From NCBI GenBank assembly GCA_009920765.1, contig RFZJ01000026.1:1-45173 (forward strand): 45,173 nt of DNA. The letters are read 5' to 3'. Within the stretch, counting starts at the first letter, position 1. Each line of letters opens with the position of its first letter. The stretch comes from Planctomycetota bacterium. Lineage in GTDB: Bacteria > Planctomycetota > Planctomycetia > Gemmatales > Gemmataceae. Positions 33,992-41,522 of this stretch are shown one piece after another. The notes under the pieces were generated by a model, which was not told where the DNA came from, did not search any database, and worked only from the letters and a program-made list of their open reading frames with translations. A program made the position numbers and the translations under genes.

Positions 33992-35071
33992 ATGGGAAAC
34001 AAAGTCCTCCTTGCCATGTCGGGGGGAGTAGACAGCTCGGTTTGTGCACAATTATTGATAGATCAGGGCTATGAAGTTATTGGAGTATTCATGCGCACTG
34101 GGGTGCATGGAAGTGAAGATGCTCGGGCAGAAAGAAAAAAAGGTTGCTGCAGTGCGCTTGATGCGGGTGATGCCCGTCGGGTTGCAGACAAATTTGATAT
34201 TCCTTTTTATGCGCTCGATTTTGAAGCGGAATTTGGCAAAATCATGGATTATTTCGCCCATGAATATCTTTCCGGGCGCACACCAAACCCTTGTGTTGTC
34301 TGCAATAACTGGCTCAAATTCGGACAGCTTTGGTCCTATGGCGAAATGCTGGGTGTCGATCATATTGCAACCGGCCATTATGCAAAAATAGTGCATGGTA
34401 CTGATGGCGCTGAGTTGCATCGGGCCGTAGATCCGGATAAAGATCAATCATATGTCCTCCATGGTTTAAAAAGAAAGATTTTGGAAAAAATAATGTTTCC
34501 CCTCGGGGAAATGAAAAAGGAACAAGTGAGGGAGTTGGCTTTTGCTGCCAACCTTAGTGTTGCAGATAAGCCTGACAGTGTTGAAATTTGTTTCGTACCA
34601 GATGGTGATCATGCCAAAATGATCAAACAGCGCATGCCCGAATTAAATAGGCCCGGCATGATTGTTGATGAGGCAGGGAAATCGCTGGCAACCCACGATG
34701 GGATAGAGCGTTTTACCATTGGGCAGCGAAAAGGGTTGGGTTTTGCTGCGGGGCAGCGCAAATATGTCCTTAAAATTGTGGCTGAGGAAAATAAAGTCGT
34801 CGTGGGCGAAATGGAAGGTCTGCTCGCAAAGGGTTTAAAATCCACCGGGGTCAATTGGCTGGCAAATATACCGATGAATGTGCAGGTTAATTGTCAGGCC
34901 CAAATTCGTTATCGTCATAAAGCTGCGCCGGCCAAGGTTATTCGTTTAAGTGAAGATACTGCGGAAGTTGAATTTGAAACGAGTCAAAGTGCAGTAACTC
35001 CGGGTCAGGCGGTGGTATTTTACGATGAAACCAGGGTTTTGGGAGGCGGATGGATCGATCAGGCCCTTTAA
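33992..35071 (+). CDS. mnmA: tRNA-specific 2-thiouridylase MnmA
   Basis: Installs sulfur at U34 of tRNA-Lys, -Glu and -Gln using ATP and a persulfide relay. The 359-residue protein shows the PP-loop LAMSGGVDSSVCAQLL. The two catalytic cysteines are in TPNPCVVCNNWLKFG and DSVEICFVPDGDH, and HYAKIVHG and KDQSYVLHGL blocks match the family. The C-terminal beta-barrel (about 265-355) binds tRNA. A second Cys-rich stretch (KKGCCSALDAGDARRVA) near residue 50 is seen in many bacterial members. Single gene with no near neighbour of related function. Confidence 0.96.
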   Translation: MGNKVLLAMSGGVDSSVCAQLLIDQGYEVIGVFMRTGVHGSEDARAERKKGCCSALDAGDARRVADKFDIPFYALDFEAEFGKIMDYFAHEYLSGRTPNPCVVCNNWLKFGQLWSYGEMLGVDHIATGHYAKIVHGTDGAELHRAVDPDKDQSYVLHGLKRKILEKIMFPLGEMKKEQVRELAFAANLSVADKPDSVEICFVPDGDHAKMIKQRMPELNRPGMIVDEAGKSLATHDGIERFTIGQRKGLGFAAGQRKYVLKIVAEENKVVVGEMEGLLAKGLKSTGVNWLANIPMNVQVNCQAQIRYRHKAAPAKVIRLSEDTAEVEFETSQSAVTPGQAVVFYDETRVLGGGWIDQAL

Positions 35072-35354
35072 TTATTAACGTTTCCTATTGCAAAAAATCT
35101 TGGCTTTTACTCTAATAATATCCAGCTTCCCCAAGGATCGGGGTGTTATTACACTTAGTTGGTTTAAACCACCCCATCTATGTTAAGTATCGGTTAAGAA
35201 TCACCAATCGTGATTGTTTGAAAGAAGGACAATCCTAGAATTAAATTATTATTCAGTAATATTCTATCCTTAGGTACGAACAATAGTGCATAAGGGCCAA
35301 GCTTTATAACTTGAATAACCGAATCAGAGTGTTTCGCAAACAGGGGGAGTTGCC

Positions 35355-35837
35355 GTGGATAATGCCAAGCGAAGAATGAAAATTGTCTTCGTTTGTACAG
35401 GGAATACTTGTAGAAGCCCGATGGCGGAAGTTGTGTTTAAAAAGCTTCTTGCGGAAAAACTTGGATGCCAGATTCAGGAATTACCCGATAAAGGCTTTGA
35501 TATTTTATCAGGGGGCCTGGCAGCCTATAATGGAATGACAGCTTCCCCCAATGCAAGCGTGGTGGTTCAAAAACTGGGGGTTAGCTTGGAAGATCATCAG
35601 AGCAGATATGTGGATCTTGAATTGATTGAGCATTCGGATGCTGTTTTAGTGATGACAAAAAATCACTTGGATATGTTTCAAGATCGTTTCCATGACCAAC
35701 GTATTCCAGTGCAGATGCTGAGTTTTTCAGGTTCCGATATCAGTGACCCCTTCGGTGGAGATGAAAAAGTCTATACTCAATGTCTGTCTGAAATTGAGGA
35801 AAATTTAAAACATTTGGTTTTTAAGATACTGTCTTAA
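35355..35837 (+). CDS. Low-molecular-weight phosphatase, protein-arginine-phosphatase (YwlE)-like
   Basis: A 160-residue cysteine phosphatase of the LMW-PTP fold. The P-loop is VCTGNTCRSPMAE (CX5R, Cys14 nucleophile). The general acid Asp is in GSDISDPFGG. The Thr at nucleophile+4 (CTGNT) is the residue that, in Bacillus YwlE, favours phosphoarginine over phosphotyrosine; this is a prediction here. I chose the GTG at 35355 because GGGGGAG precedes it by 5 bases; an ATG at 35376 would also keep the P-loop. rpiB follows 18 bases downstream, the same order as Bacillus subtilis ywlE-ywlF. Confidence 0.88.
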   Translation: MDNAKRRMKIVFVCTGNTCRSPMAEVVFKKLLAEKLGCQIQELPDKGFDILSGGLAAYNGMTASPNASVVVQKLGVSLEDHQSRYVDLELIEHSDAVLVMTKNHLDMFQDRFHDQRIPVQMLSFSGSDISDPFGGDEKVYTQCLSEIEENLKHLVFKILS

Positions 35838-35855
35838 ACAGAATAAGGTGATAAA

Positions 35856-36383
35856 ATGATTAAGCCAGATCTATTTGGAAAGCAAGGATACCATACCATG
35901 GTAATTGCAATCGGTAGTGACCATCGTGGTTATAATGTAAAACAGCGCATCATTAACTTTCTTTCGGGTATGGGCCATGAAGTTCTTGATATGGGCCCGG
36001 GTAACGAAGATTGCGTTGATTATCCTGACTTTGCCTTTGATGTTGCAAATTCTGTCAGTAAAAAACAAGCTCACCGGGGTATTTTAATCTGTGGCACCGG
36101 CATTGGAATGTGCATTGCCGCCAACAAAGTTGCTGGTGTTCGTGCTGCACCCTGCCATGATAGTATTACTGCAGAAATGAGCAGAAGACATAACGATGCT
36201 AATGTGCTGTGCCTTTCAGCAGATTTGCTGGGAGAAGAATTGATCGAGCGAATGGTAAGAATATGGCTTGAAACACCTTTTGAAAAAGGCCGTCATTCTA
36301 GACGCATCGAAAAGATCGAGCAGTTTGAAAGTGATTCCAAAATATTACCAAAACCTTCTGCTTCAGTAATGACCAAGAAATAA
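35856..36383 (+). CDS. rpiB: Ribose-5-phosphate isomerase B
   Basis: Interconverts ribose 5-phosphate and ribulose 5-phosphate in the pentose phosphate pathway. The core reads IAIGSDHRGYNVKQRIINFL, then DMGPGNEDCVDYPDFAF and RGILICGTGIGMCIAANKV with the active-site Cys, and NVLCLSADLLGEE. The listed start gives 175 residues. The ATG at 35898 would place the conserved MVIAIGSDH at the N-terminus (161 residues), which fits the family better, but upstream AAGGTG favours 35856, so the start is undecided. A basic 20-residue tail follows. Allose-6-phosphate or galactose-6-phosphate isomerase is a less likely alternative. Confidence 0.93.
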   Translation: MIKPDLFGKQGYHTMVIAIGSDHRGYNVKQRIINFLSGMGHEVLDMGPGNEDCVDYPDFAFDVANSVSKKQAHRGILICGTGIGMCIAANKVAGVRAAPCHDSITAEMSRRHNDANVLCLSADLLGEELIERMVRIWLETPFEKGRHSRRIEKIEQFESDSKILPKPSASVMTKK

Positions 36384-36403
36384 TACCCAATACCTTAATG
36401 ATG

Positions 36404-36439
36404 AAGCCTTCTTTACCTTGAAGTAAAGAAGGCTTTTTT
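36404..36439. terminator. Bidirectional terminator between rpiB and the heme-binding surface protein
   Basis: Perfect 13-base stem AAGCCTTCTTTAC/GTAAAGAAGGCTT around CTTGAA, followed by TTTTTT on the plus strand and preceded by a short A/T-rich stretch. It lies 20 bases after the rpiB stop and 15 bases before the end of the convergent gene, so it can serve both. Confidence 0.92.
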
Positions 36440-36454
36440 GTTTTAAAAGCTGAA

Positions 36455-39061
36455 TTAAGGCTGGGGAAGAATCGGTTGGCGGTTGAACTTCTGGTAGGGT
36501 AGTCGCACACCTCTGACAAACTGGAAGTCTGCACGAAGAGAATCTGGCGCATTGTATCCAGCCTGGCCACCAAAGGTGACCACATCGTCCTGGTCCACAC
36601 CGTCGCCACTAATACCAAAACCAGAAATAAGCTGGCCACCTACGTAAATCCCTGATGAACCAGGGAAGTAGATTACCCCATTCTGATTTTGGATAGGAGT
36701 TGTAGCTGTGGCGGGCTGCCTGAAGTTACTTCCTGGATGAAACGAAGAGAACCCAAACACACTTTGGAAAGCGGAAGCAGGCAGAGGCACTCCAACAGTC
36801 TGCGCGGTATTTAAATTAATGTTGTTGATTACATCATTAATTTGTGAAAACGGGGCGGGAGGATAATTAATACCCTCTGGGAATCTGGGCAGTGCCAAAT
36901 ATCTAACGGTACGGTTGGTGAAGGCGGTTCCCGCAGGAACTCCTGGTACCTGATCAATGGTTTGTAACTGGGTGGCATCATTGTAATAACGGAGGTTGCG
37001 GGCTTTACCAACTGCAACATCAAGTGAGAAAGTGGTGCCGTCTGGCATGCGGAATAATCCAAGGACTTCCCCTGTTACATCAGTTACTGCAATAGTCATC
37101 TTGGCATTCTGGTTTAATGGCAGGCGAATCGCAGATCTGGTTTGAAGTGCCTGATTCACCGATTGCATGATGATCGTATTTACCTGTGCTGCAGTGAAGT
37201 TAACCCCATCATGAGGTGTTACCAAATATCCTTCAGGTGCGAATAGGCCTGCAAAAACTTGTTGTGTTGCAACGCCAACAGGTATCAGATTTGGGGGTGA
37301 CCCGGTGTACTGAACATAATTGGTCATCCCATCCCTGGGAAGCAAGTTGGCAAGGAAGCTATTTGTGGCAGTACCTTCGCCCAAAGATTGGCCAAATTGC
37401 AGGAGTTGTGTCGTTCCATTTTGTCCGGGCGGGCCAAAGATCGGCAGGGTGATACCTACAAGATCGATACGAGTAGTGCTTAAGGCGGCATTTAATCCGA
37501 AGGTTCCATCGGTAGGCAATCCAATACCCCCGACAGGCTGGCTTTGCCCTGCACCGCCTGATGGGAAACCGCCAGTAGCTACAAATGCACAGTATTCAGC
37601 TTCCAAAGATCGATCAAGCTTGCTTGGATCATAAGTTGAAGAGAGAGCAGAATTTTCTTCAGTCGCAAAACCGGTTGCTCCGGGGTAAAAGACCCCGATA
37701 CCGCCAACAATTACGTTGTTTTTAACGATTGGAATACCGCCAGGCAAGGTTGCAATCCCGCGACTCTGGGCGTTGGGAGCATAGCCCGACATATAACCAT
37801 AGGAATCTGGTGCGGTGTAGAAGGTGTCTAAAATATTTGCAGGAATGTAGGTTGGATCGATATTAAATCGATAGGGTACAAAAACATCATCTGCTGTTCC
37901 TTTGATGCGATCAAGGCCTGGGTTGTAAGTTCCATCGCGGTTGGTTTGCTCGATTCCAAAAAGATCAACCTGGGGCGTAAAGGCAATACCGTTGGGCCCG
38001 CCATTAGTTGAGGGCTGAGGAGGGAAATGGTTTCCGATGCCCACTGCAGCAACATAACCTGGGCCACGAAGAATGGAATTTTCATCTGTAATACTTGGGT
38101 AAGAGTTTACTTCTCTTTCGGTTACGGTTGTCTGGCTGATGTATCCAATCGTGCGCGATGTCAAAGGTGCCTGATTGTTTCCAAACATGCCACCAGTCCT
38201 TGCGAGTGCAACTGCACCATCGACTGCAAAAACGAAAAGGTTAGGATCAAAATCCGGGCTGTTTGGGTTCATCTTGGAATTGACGCCGCCTTCAACCTGT
38301 ACACCCAGGATTCTTCCCTGCCTGTCAACAATTGCGATGATACCATCCTCGCTTTTAGTCGCAGCAGCAGCGCGTTGCAAAAGAGTGGTTACATCCGAGG
38401 TGCTTAAGGTTACATTTGGGCTGGGTTGCAAGTTTAGTGTGTAAGAAAGATTTGGTGGTGCCTGGGCAAGAATATAATTCAGATCATTGGGAGAAGGATT
38501 GGTGATGGTGGCTTGAACCCCACCATCAGCATTAAGTGCATAACCAAAAAATCGATTGATCCCTGGACCACCAGTAAATGCATCAACTCCTGAAGGACTG
38601 CCGATGATATCAAAATCTCCCTGCCCTATTATATTGTCATTTCCCGTGCCACCTGCCATTCGGTTGGCACCAATGCCCCCGGTAATGGTTGAGCCGCCAC
38701 CGCCACCAAACACCCTGTCATTCCCCAAGCCACCATCAATGACAGCGGGTTGAATAATTTGCGAAGAAATTTGGAGAGAATCATTTCCTGCGCCACCAAA
38801 TAGATAGATGGAGTTAACATCTGCAGAATTAAAACGACCTGTTTCCTGATTGCCATTGATTACAACAATTTGGTTGGTGATTGAATCAAGGTTGATTGCA
38901 ATGCGATCTGGAGCATTGGTTCCAATGACAGAAAGGATGCCTGAATCTAATACAGCGGTGGCAGGTACAGATCTATCTTCCAAGGTTTCCATTCGGGGCA
39001 AAGCGAAGCCGTTAGGGAAGCTTTTTTTGGGTTTATTAAATAGCGACTTAAAAATATTCAT
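36455..39061 (-). CDS. Surface protein with LEDRxVPA leader, RTX-like repeats and two GlcG/HbpS heme-binding-like domains
   Basis: An 868-residue probable surface or secreted protein. The N-terminus has the planctomycete-type leader PRMETLEDRSVPATAV (residues 23-38), which replaces a classic signal peptide. A Gly/Asp-rich RTX-like block follows at about 90-160 (GGAGNDSLQ, GGLGNDRVFGGG, GGTGNDNIIG), expected to bind calcium. Two domains resembling HbpS/GlcG (DUF336) come next. The first is near 220-490 (TLLQRAAAATKSEDGIIAIV). The second is near 640-860 (MTIAVTDVTGEVLGLFRMPD, then ISGDGVDQDDVV, the family ending). Heme binding is known for HbpS and inferred here. It faces the opposite way to the cytochrome region. 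Confidence 0.85.
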   Translation of the reverse strand: MNIFKSLFNKPKKSFPNGFALPRMETLEDRSVPATAVLDSGILSVIGTNAPDRIAINLDSITNQIVVINGNQETGRFNSADVNSIYLFGGAGNDSLQISSQIIQPAVIDGGLGNDRVFGGGGGSTITGGIGANRMAGGTGNDNIIGQGDFDIIGSPSGVDAFTGGPGINRFFGYALNADGGVQATITNPSPNDLNYILAQAPPNLSYTLNLQPSPNVTLSTSDVTTLLQRAAAATKSEDGIIAIVDRQGRILGVQVEGGVNSKMNPNSPDFDPNLFVFAVDGAVALARTGGMFGNNQAPLTSRTIGYISQTTVTEREVNSYPSITDENSILRGPGYVAAVGIGNHFPPQPSTNGGPNGIAFTPQVDLFGIEQTNRDGTYNPGLDRIKGTADDVFVPYRFNIDPTYIPANILDTFYTAPDSYGYMSGYAPNAQSRGIATLPGGIPIVKNNVIVGGIGVFYPGATGFATEENSALSSTYDPSKLDRSLEAEYCAFVATGGFPSGGAGQSQPVGGIGLPTDGTFGLNAALSTTRIDLVGITLPIFGPPGQNGTTQLLQFGQSLGEGTATNSFLANLLPRDGMTNYVQYTGSPPNLIPVGVATQQVFAGLFAPEGYLVTPHDGVNFTAAQVNTIIMQSVNQALQTRSAIRLPLNQNAKMTIAVTDVTGEVLGLFRMPDGTTFSLDVAVGKARNLRYYNDATQLQTIDQVPGVPAGTAFTNRTVRYLALPRFPEGINYPPAPFSQINDVINNINLNTAQTVGVPLPASAFQSVFGFSSFHPGSNFRQPATATTPIQNQNGVIYFPGSSGIYVGGQLISGFGISGDGVDQDDVVTFGGQAGYNAPDSLRADFQFVRGVRLPYQKFNRQPILPQP

Positions 39062-39423
39062 GTCTTTAGAATCTCCAAAAGAAAAGCCCCAATAAACAAA
39101 CGGTACACAATCGCTCTAGGAGCTATTCCTTAAGGGAAGAATCGACATAATCGGAAAAGTTTATTAGTCATTTTTTAAAATAATTCAAAAAACTATAAAG
39201 TTTTGGGAAAGAGGTTCAAAAAGAAGCTGATTTAAGGCATTAATTACTGGCTGAACAACGAATACAACCCCGATAATACGAATTACTGATAAAATTGTTA
39301 ATCTTTATCAAGCTTACCATTTTTTATTCCGATAAACATCCAAGTAAATATTCGCAGAGATGATTTTACTTGTGATCATTGCAGGTAAAATTATTCGGTC
39401 GATACTTTTTAGAGGAAATTCCC
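39062..39423. other. Divergent intergenic region, 362 bases
   Basis: Between the heme-binding surface protein (minus) and the barrel candidate (plus). AT-rich, with poly-A and poly-T runs. It must contain two promoters. A usable RBS (AGAGGAAA) is seen before 39424. No gene, repeat or binding-site palindrome could be supported. Confidence 0.4.
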
Positions 39424-41397
39424 ATGAGGTTGCGAAGCATCCTGTGGGCTCTGGCATTATGCGGAGCAGGTTGGACACCAAATAACACTTTTTCACAGGA
39501 ACCTGTGAGAGATGTGCCTTCATTTGTAACCCAGGCTGAGAAAAGTAAAATTGCAAAAGAAGCAATTCCCACCCAATTACCCAATTTAATTCCCGCTCCA
39601 GATTTTAAATCCGCTGATAAACCTTTTGAACCAGCCAGGCCTGCAGACAGTTCCAAGCCAATTGAACGTCCTTTGGTAACCCCCCCTGCCCTGGAAAAAC
39701 CCCCCACTATTGAAGAAATGGTTTCCACCCCGGTACTTCCGCCACTAGGCTTTACGGGTAAATCTTCCGTTCTTTCAGATATAGTTGGTGATAACGATTA
39801 TGTTCCTATGCCCGATCGCTGGCGTATGGGCTTTCCCGCTTTGGATCGTTATGGTCTGGGACATCCCCCTGTTGTTGATTATCCATTTCAACTTGGCCAT
39901 TGGTGGGATCCTTATAACCAAAATGTTCTTAAAGGGGATTATCCAATTTATGGGCAGCACACTTTTTTCAACTTTACAGGCTCGGTCACTCAGATAACCC
40001 AGGCGATTCAAAGTCCGATTGGGACCACTCCTTTTGAAAGTACTGCCAGGCCTTTTGAAGAGCAGTTCTTTGGTAATCCCAATCAACTTGCAAACTTGAC
40101 CTTTATGTCTTTTTCCTTTGATTTGTTTCATGGAGATGCGGCTTATAAGCCGGTGGATTGGCGCCTGAAGGCTACGCCAATTTTTAATGTAAACACTTTG
40201 AATGTGAATGAACTTGCAGTGGTGAATCCCAATGTTTTGAAAAGAACACAGCGTGATCGGGATTATCTAGCCCTTGAGGAATGGTTTGCAGAAACCAAGC
40301 TGGTAGATTTAAGCGCCTACTATGACTTCATGTCTGCAAGGGTTGGTTCCCAGCCATTCAATGCGGACTTTCGCGGATTTTTATTCAACGATATCAACCG
40401 TGCGGTTCGTATATTCGGTACCCGCAATGATAACCGTGATCAGTTTAATCTGGCTTATTTTCGCCAGCAGGAAAAAGATACCAATAGCGGTTTGAACACC
40501 TTCCGTGATCGTGGAACTAATTTGGTTTTTGCCAACTACTACAGGCAGGATTTCATTTGGCCAGGCTATACGGCCCAAGTCAGCACTAATTATTATCATG
40601 ACGACCCAACTTTTCTTTTTGATCGCAACAGCTTCCTGATACGTCCGGATCCAGTGGGTGTTTTCCCCCAACATACCATAGATGCGGTTTATTTTGGCTG
40701 GGCGGGTGATGGACATATTGAGCGCTTTAATGTATCGCATCAAATGTATTATGTAATGGGTTACGATACTTTTAACCCGCTTGCTGGTCAGGCCCAGGAT
40801 ATTCGCGCAGCGATGGCTGCCTGTGAACTTTCCTATGATCGAGATTATGCAAGGTTTCGTACTTCTTTCTTCTGGTCTTCAGGCGATCGTGACATAACGA
40901 ACAGTCATGCCTCTGGTTTCGATACCATTTTTGAAAACAGTAATTTTGCTGGCGGCCCATTCAGCTACTGGCAAAGGCAGTCAGTCAAATTGTTTGGGGT
41001 CAACTTGGTGAATAGTGGAAGCCTTATTCCTGATCTTCGCAGCAGCAGAATTCAGGGGCAGGCGAATTATGTTAACCCTGGTTTGCTTCTTTACAATTTA
41101 GGATTTGATTTAGATATCAATCCCAAGTTGAAAATGATCAACAATTGTAATTTCTTATGGCTCGAAAGTAGCGCTGTGGTTGAGCAATATGTTTTTGCAG
41201 GAGGTATTAATAACTTCATTGGCAACGACTTAAGCTCCGGTTTTGAGTATCGTCCCTTTCTTAATAACAATGCAATTATGACCGTGGGTGTTTCAACCCT
41301 GATTCCGGGTTCAGGTTTCAAGGCTTTATACAATAACCCTTTTGGAACCATTGATCCTCTGGTAGCTGGGTTTGCCCAACTTACCTTGACCTACTAA
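39424..41397 (+). CDS. Putative outer-membrane beta-barrel/porin-like protein
   Basis: A 657-residue exported protein. I chose the ATG at 39424 (AGAGGAAA, then 6 bases) over 39379. The signal peptide is RSILWALALCGAGWTPNNTF with a likely cleavage before SQEP. A Pro/Lys-rich linker (about 20-105) leads into a long region of alternating strands rich in aromatic, Asn and Asp residues (YDFMSARVGSQPFNADFRGF, FANYYRQDFIWPGYTAQVST, ARFRTSFFWSSGDRDITNSH). It ends with an aromatic residue after a strand (AQLTLTY), as outer-membrane barrels often do. I cannot name the family. The multiheme cytochrome starts 125 bases downstream. Confidence 0.7.
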   Translation: MRLRSILWALALCGAGWTPNNTFSQEPVRDVPSFVTQAEKSKIAKEAIPTQLPNLIPAPDFKSADKPFEPARPADSSKPIERPLVTPPALEKPPTIEEMVSTPVLPPLGFTGKSSVLSDIVGDNDYVPMPDRWRMGFPALDRYGLGHPPVVDYPFQLGHWWDPYNQNVLKGDYPIYGQHTFFNFTGSVTQITQAIQSPIGTTPFESTARPFEEQFFGNPNQLANLTFMSFSFDLFHGDAAYKPVDWRLKATPIFNVNTLNVNELAVVNPNVLKRTQRDRDYLALEEWFAETKLVDLSAYYDFMSARVGSQPFNADFRGFLFNDINRAVRIFGTRNDNRDQFNLAYFRQQEKDTNSGLNTFRDRGTNLVFANYYRQDFIWPGYTAQVSTNYYHDDPTFLFDRNSFLIRPDPVGVFPQHTIDAVYFGWAGDGHIERFNVSHQMYYVMGYDTFNPLAGQAQDIRAAMAACELSYDRDYARFRTSFFWSSGDRDITNSHASGFDTIFENSNFAGGPFSYWQRQSVKLFGVNLVNSGSLIPDLRSSRIQGQANYVNPGLLLYNLGFDLDINPKLKMINNCNFLWLESSAVVEQYVFAGGINNFIGNDLSSGFEYRPFLNNNAIMTVGVSTLIPGSGFKALYNNPFGTIDPLVAGFAQLTLTY

Positions 41398-41468
41398 GTT
41401 GATGTGTTCGTTGAAATACCTTAACTTTACCTCTCTTGACCTAAAATAGTTGAAAAGCTTAATTTACA

Positions 41469-41498
41469 CCCATGCGCAATCTTGCGTATGGGTTTTTT
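41469..41498 (+). terminator. Terminator-like hairpin between barrel gene and cytochrome gene
   Basis: CCCATGCGCAA pairs with TTGCGTATGGG (one G-U pair), loop ATCT once the last pair is opened, followed by six T. It ends 14 bases before the cytochrome ribosome binding site, so it is either the barrel-gene terminator or an attenuator in a shared transcript. Confidence 0.8.
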
Positions 41499-41522
41499 CG
41501 TGGCTTAAGTGCAGGAGGCGCA

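Noticed and set aside
35120..35150. Terminator after mnmA (CCCC...GGGG hairpin)
   Set aside because: Only four G-C pairs and no T-run follows; too weak to call.
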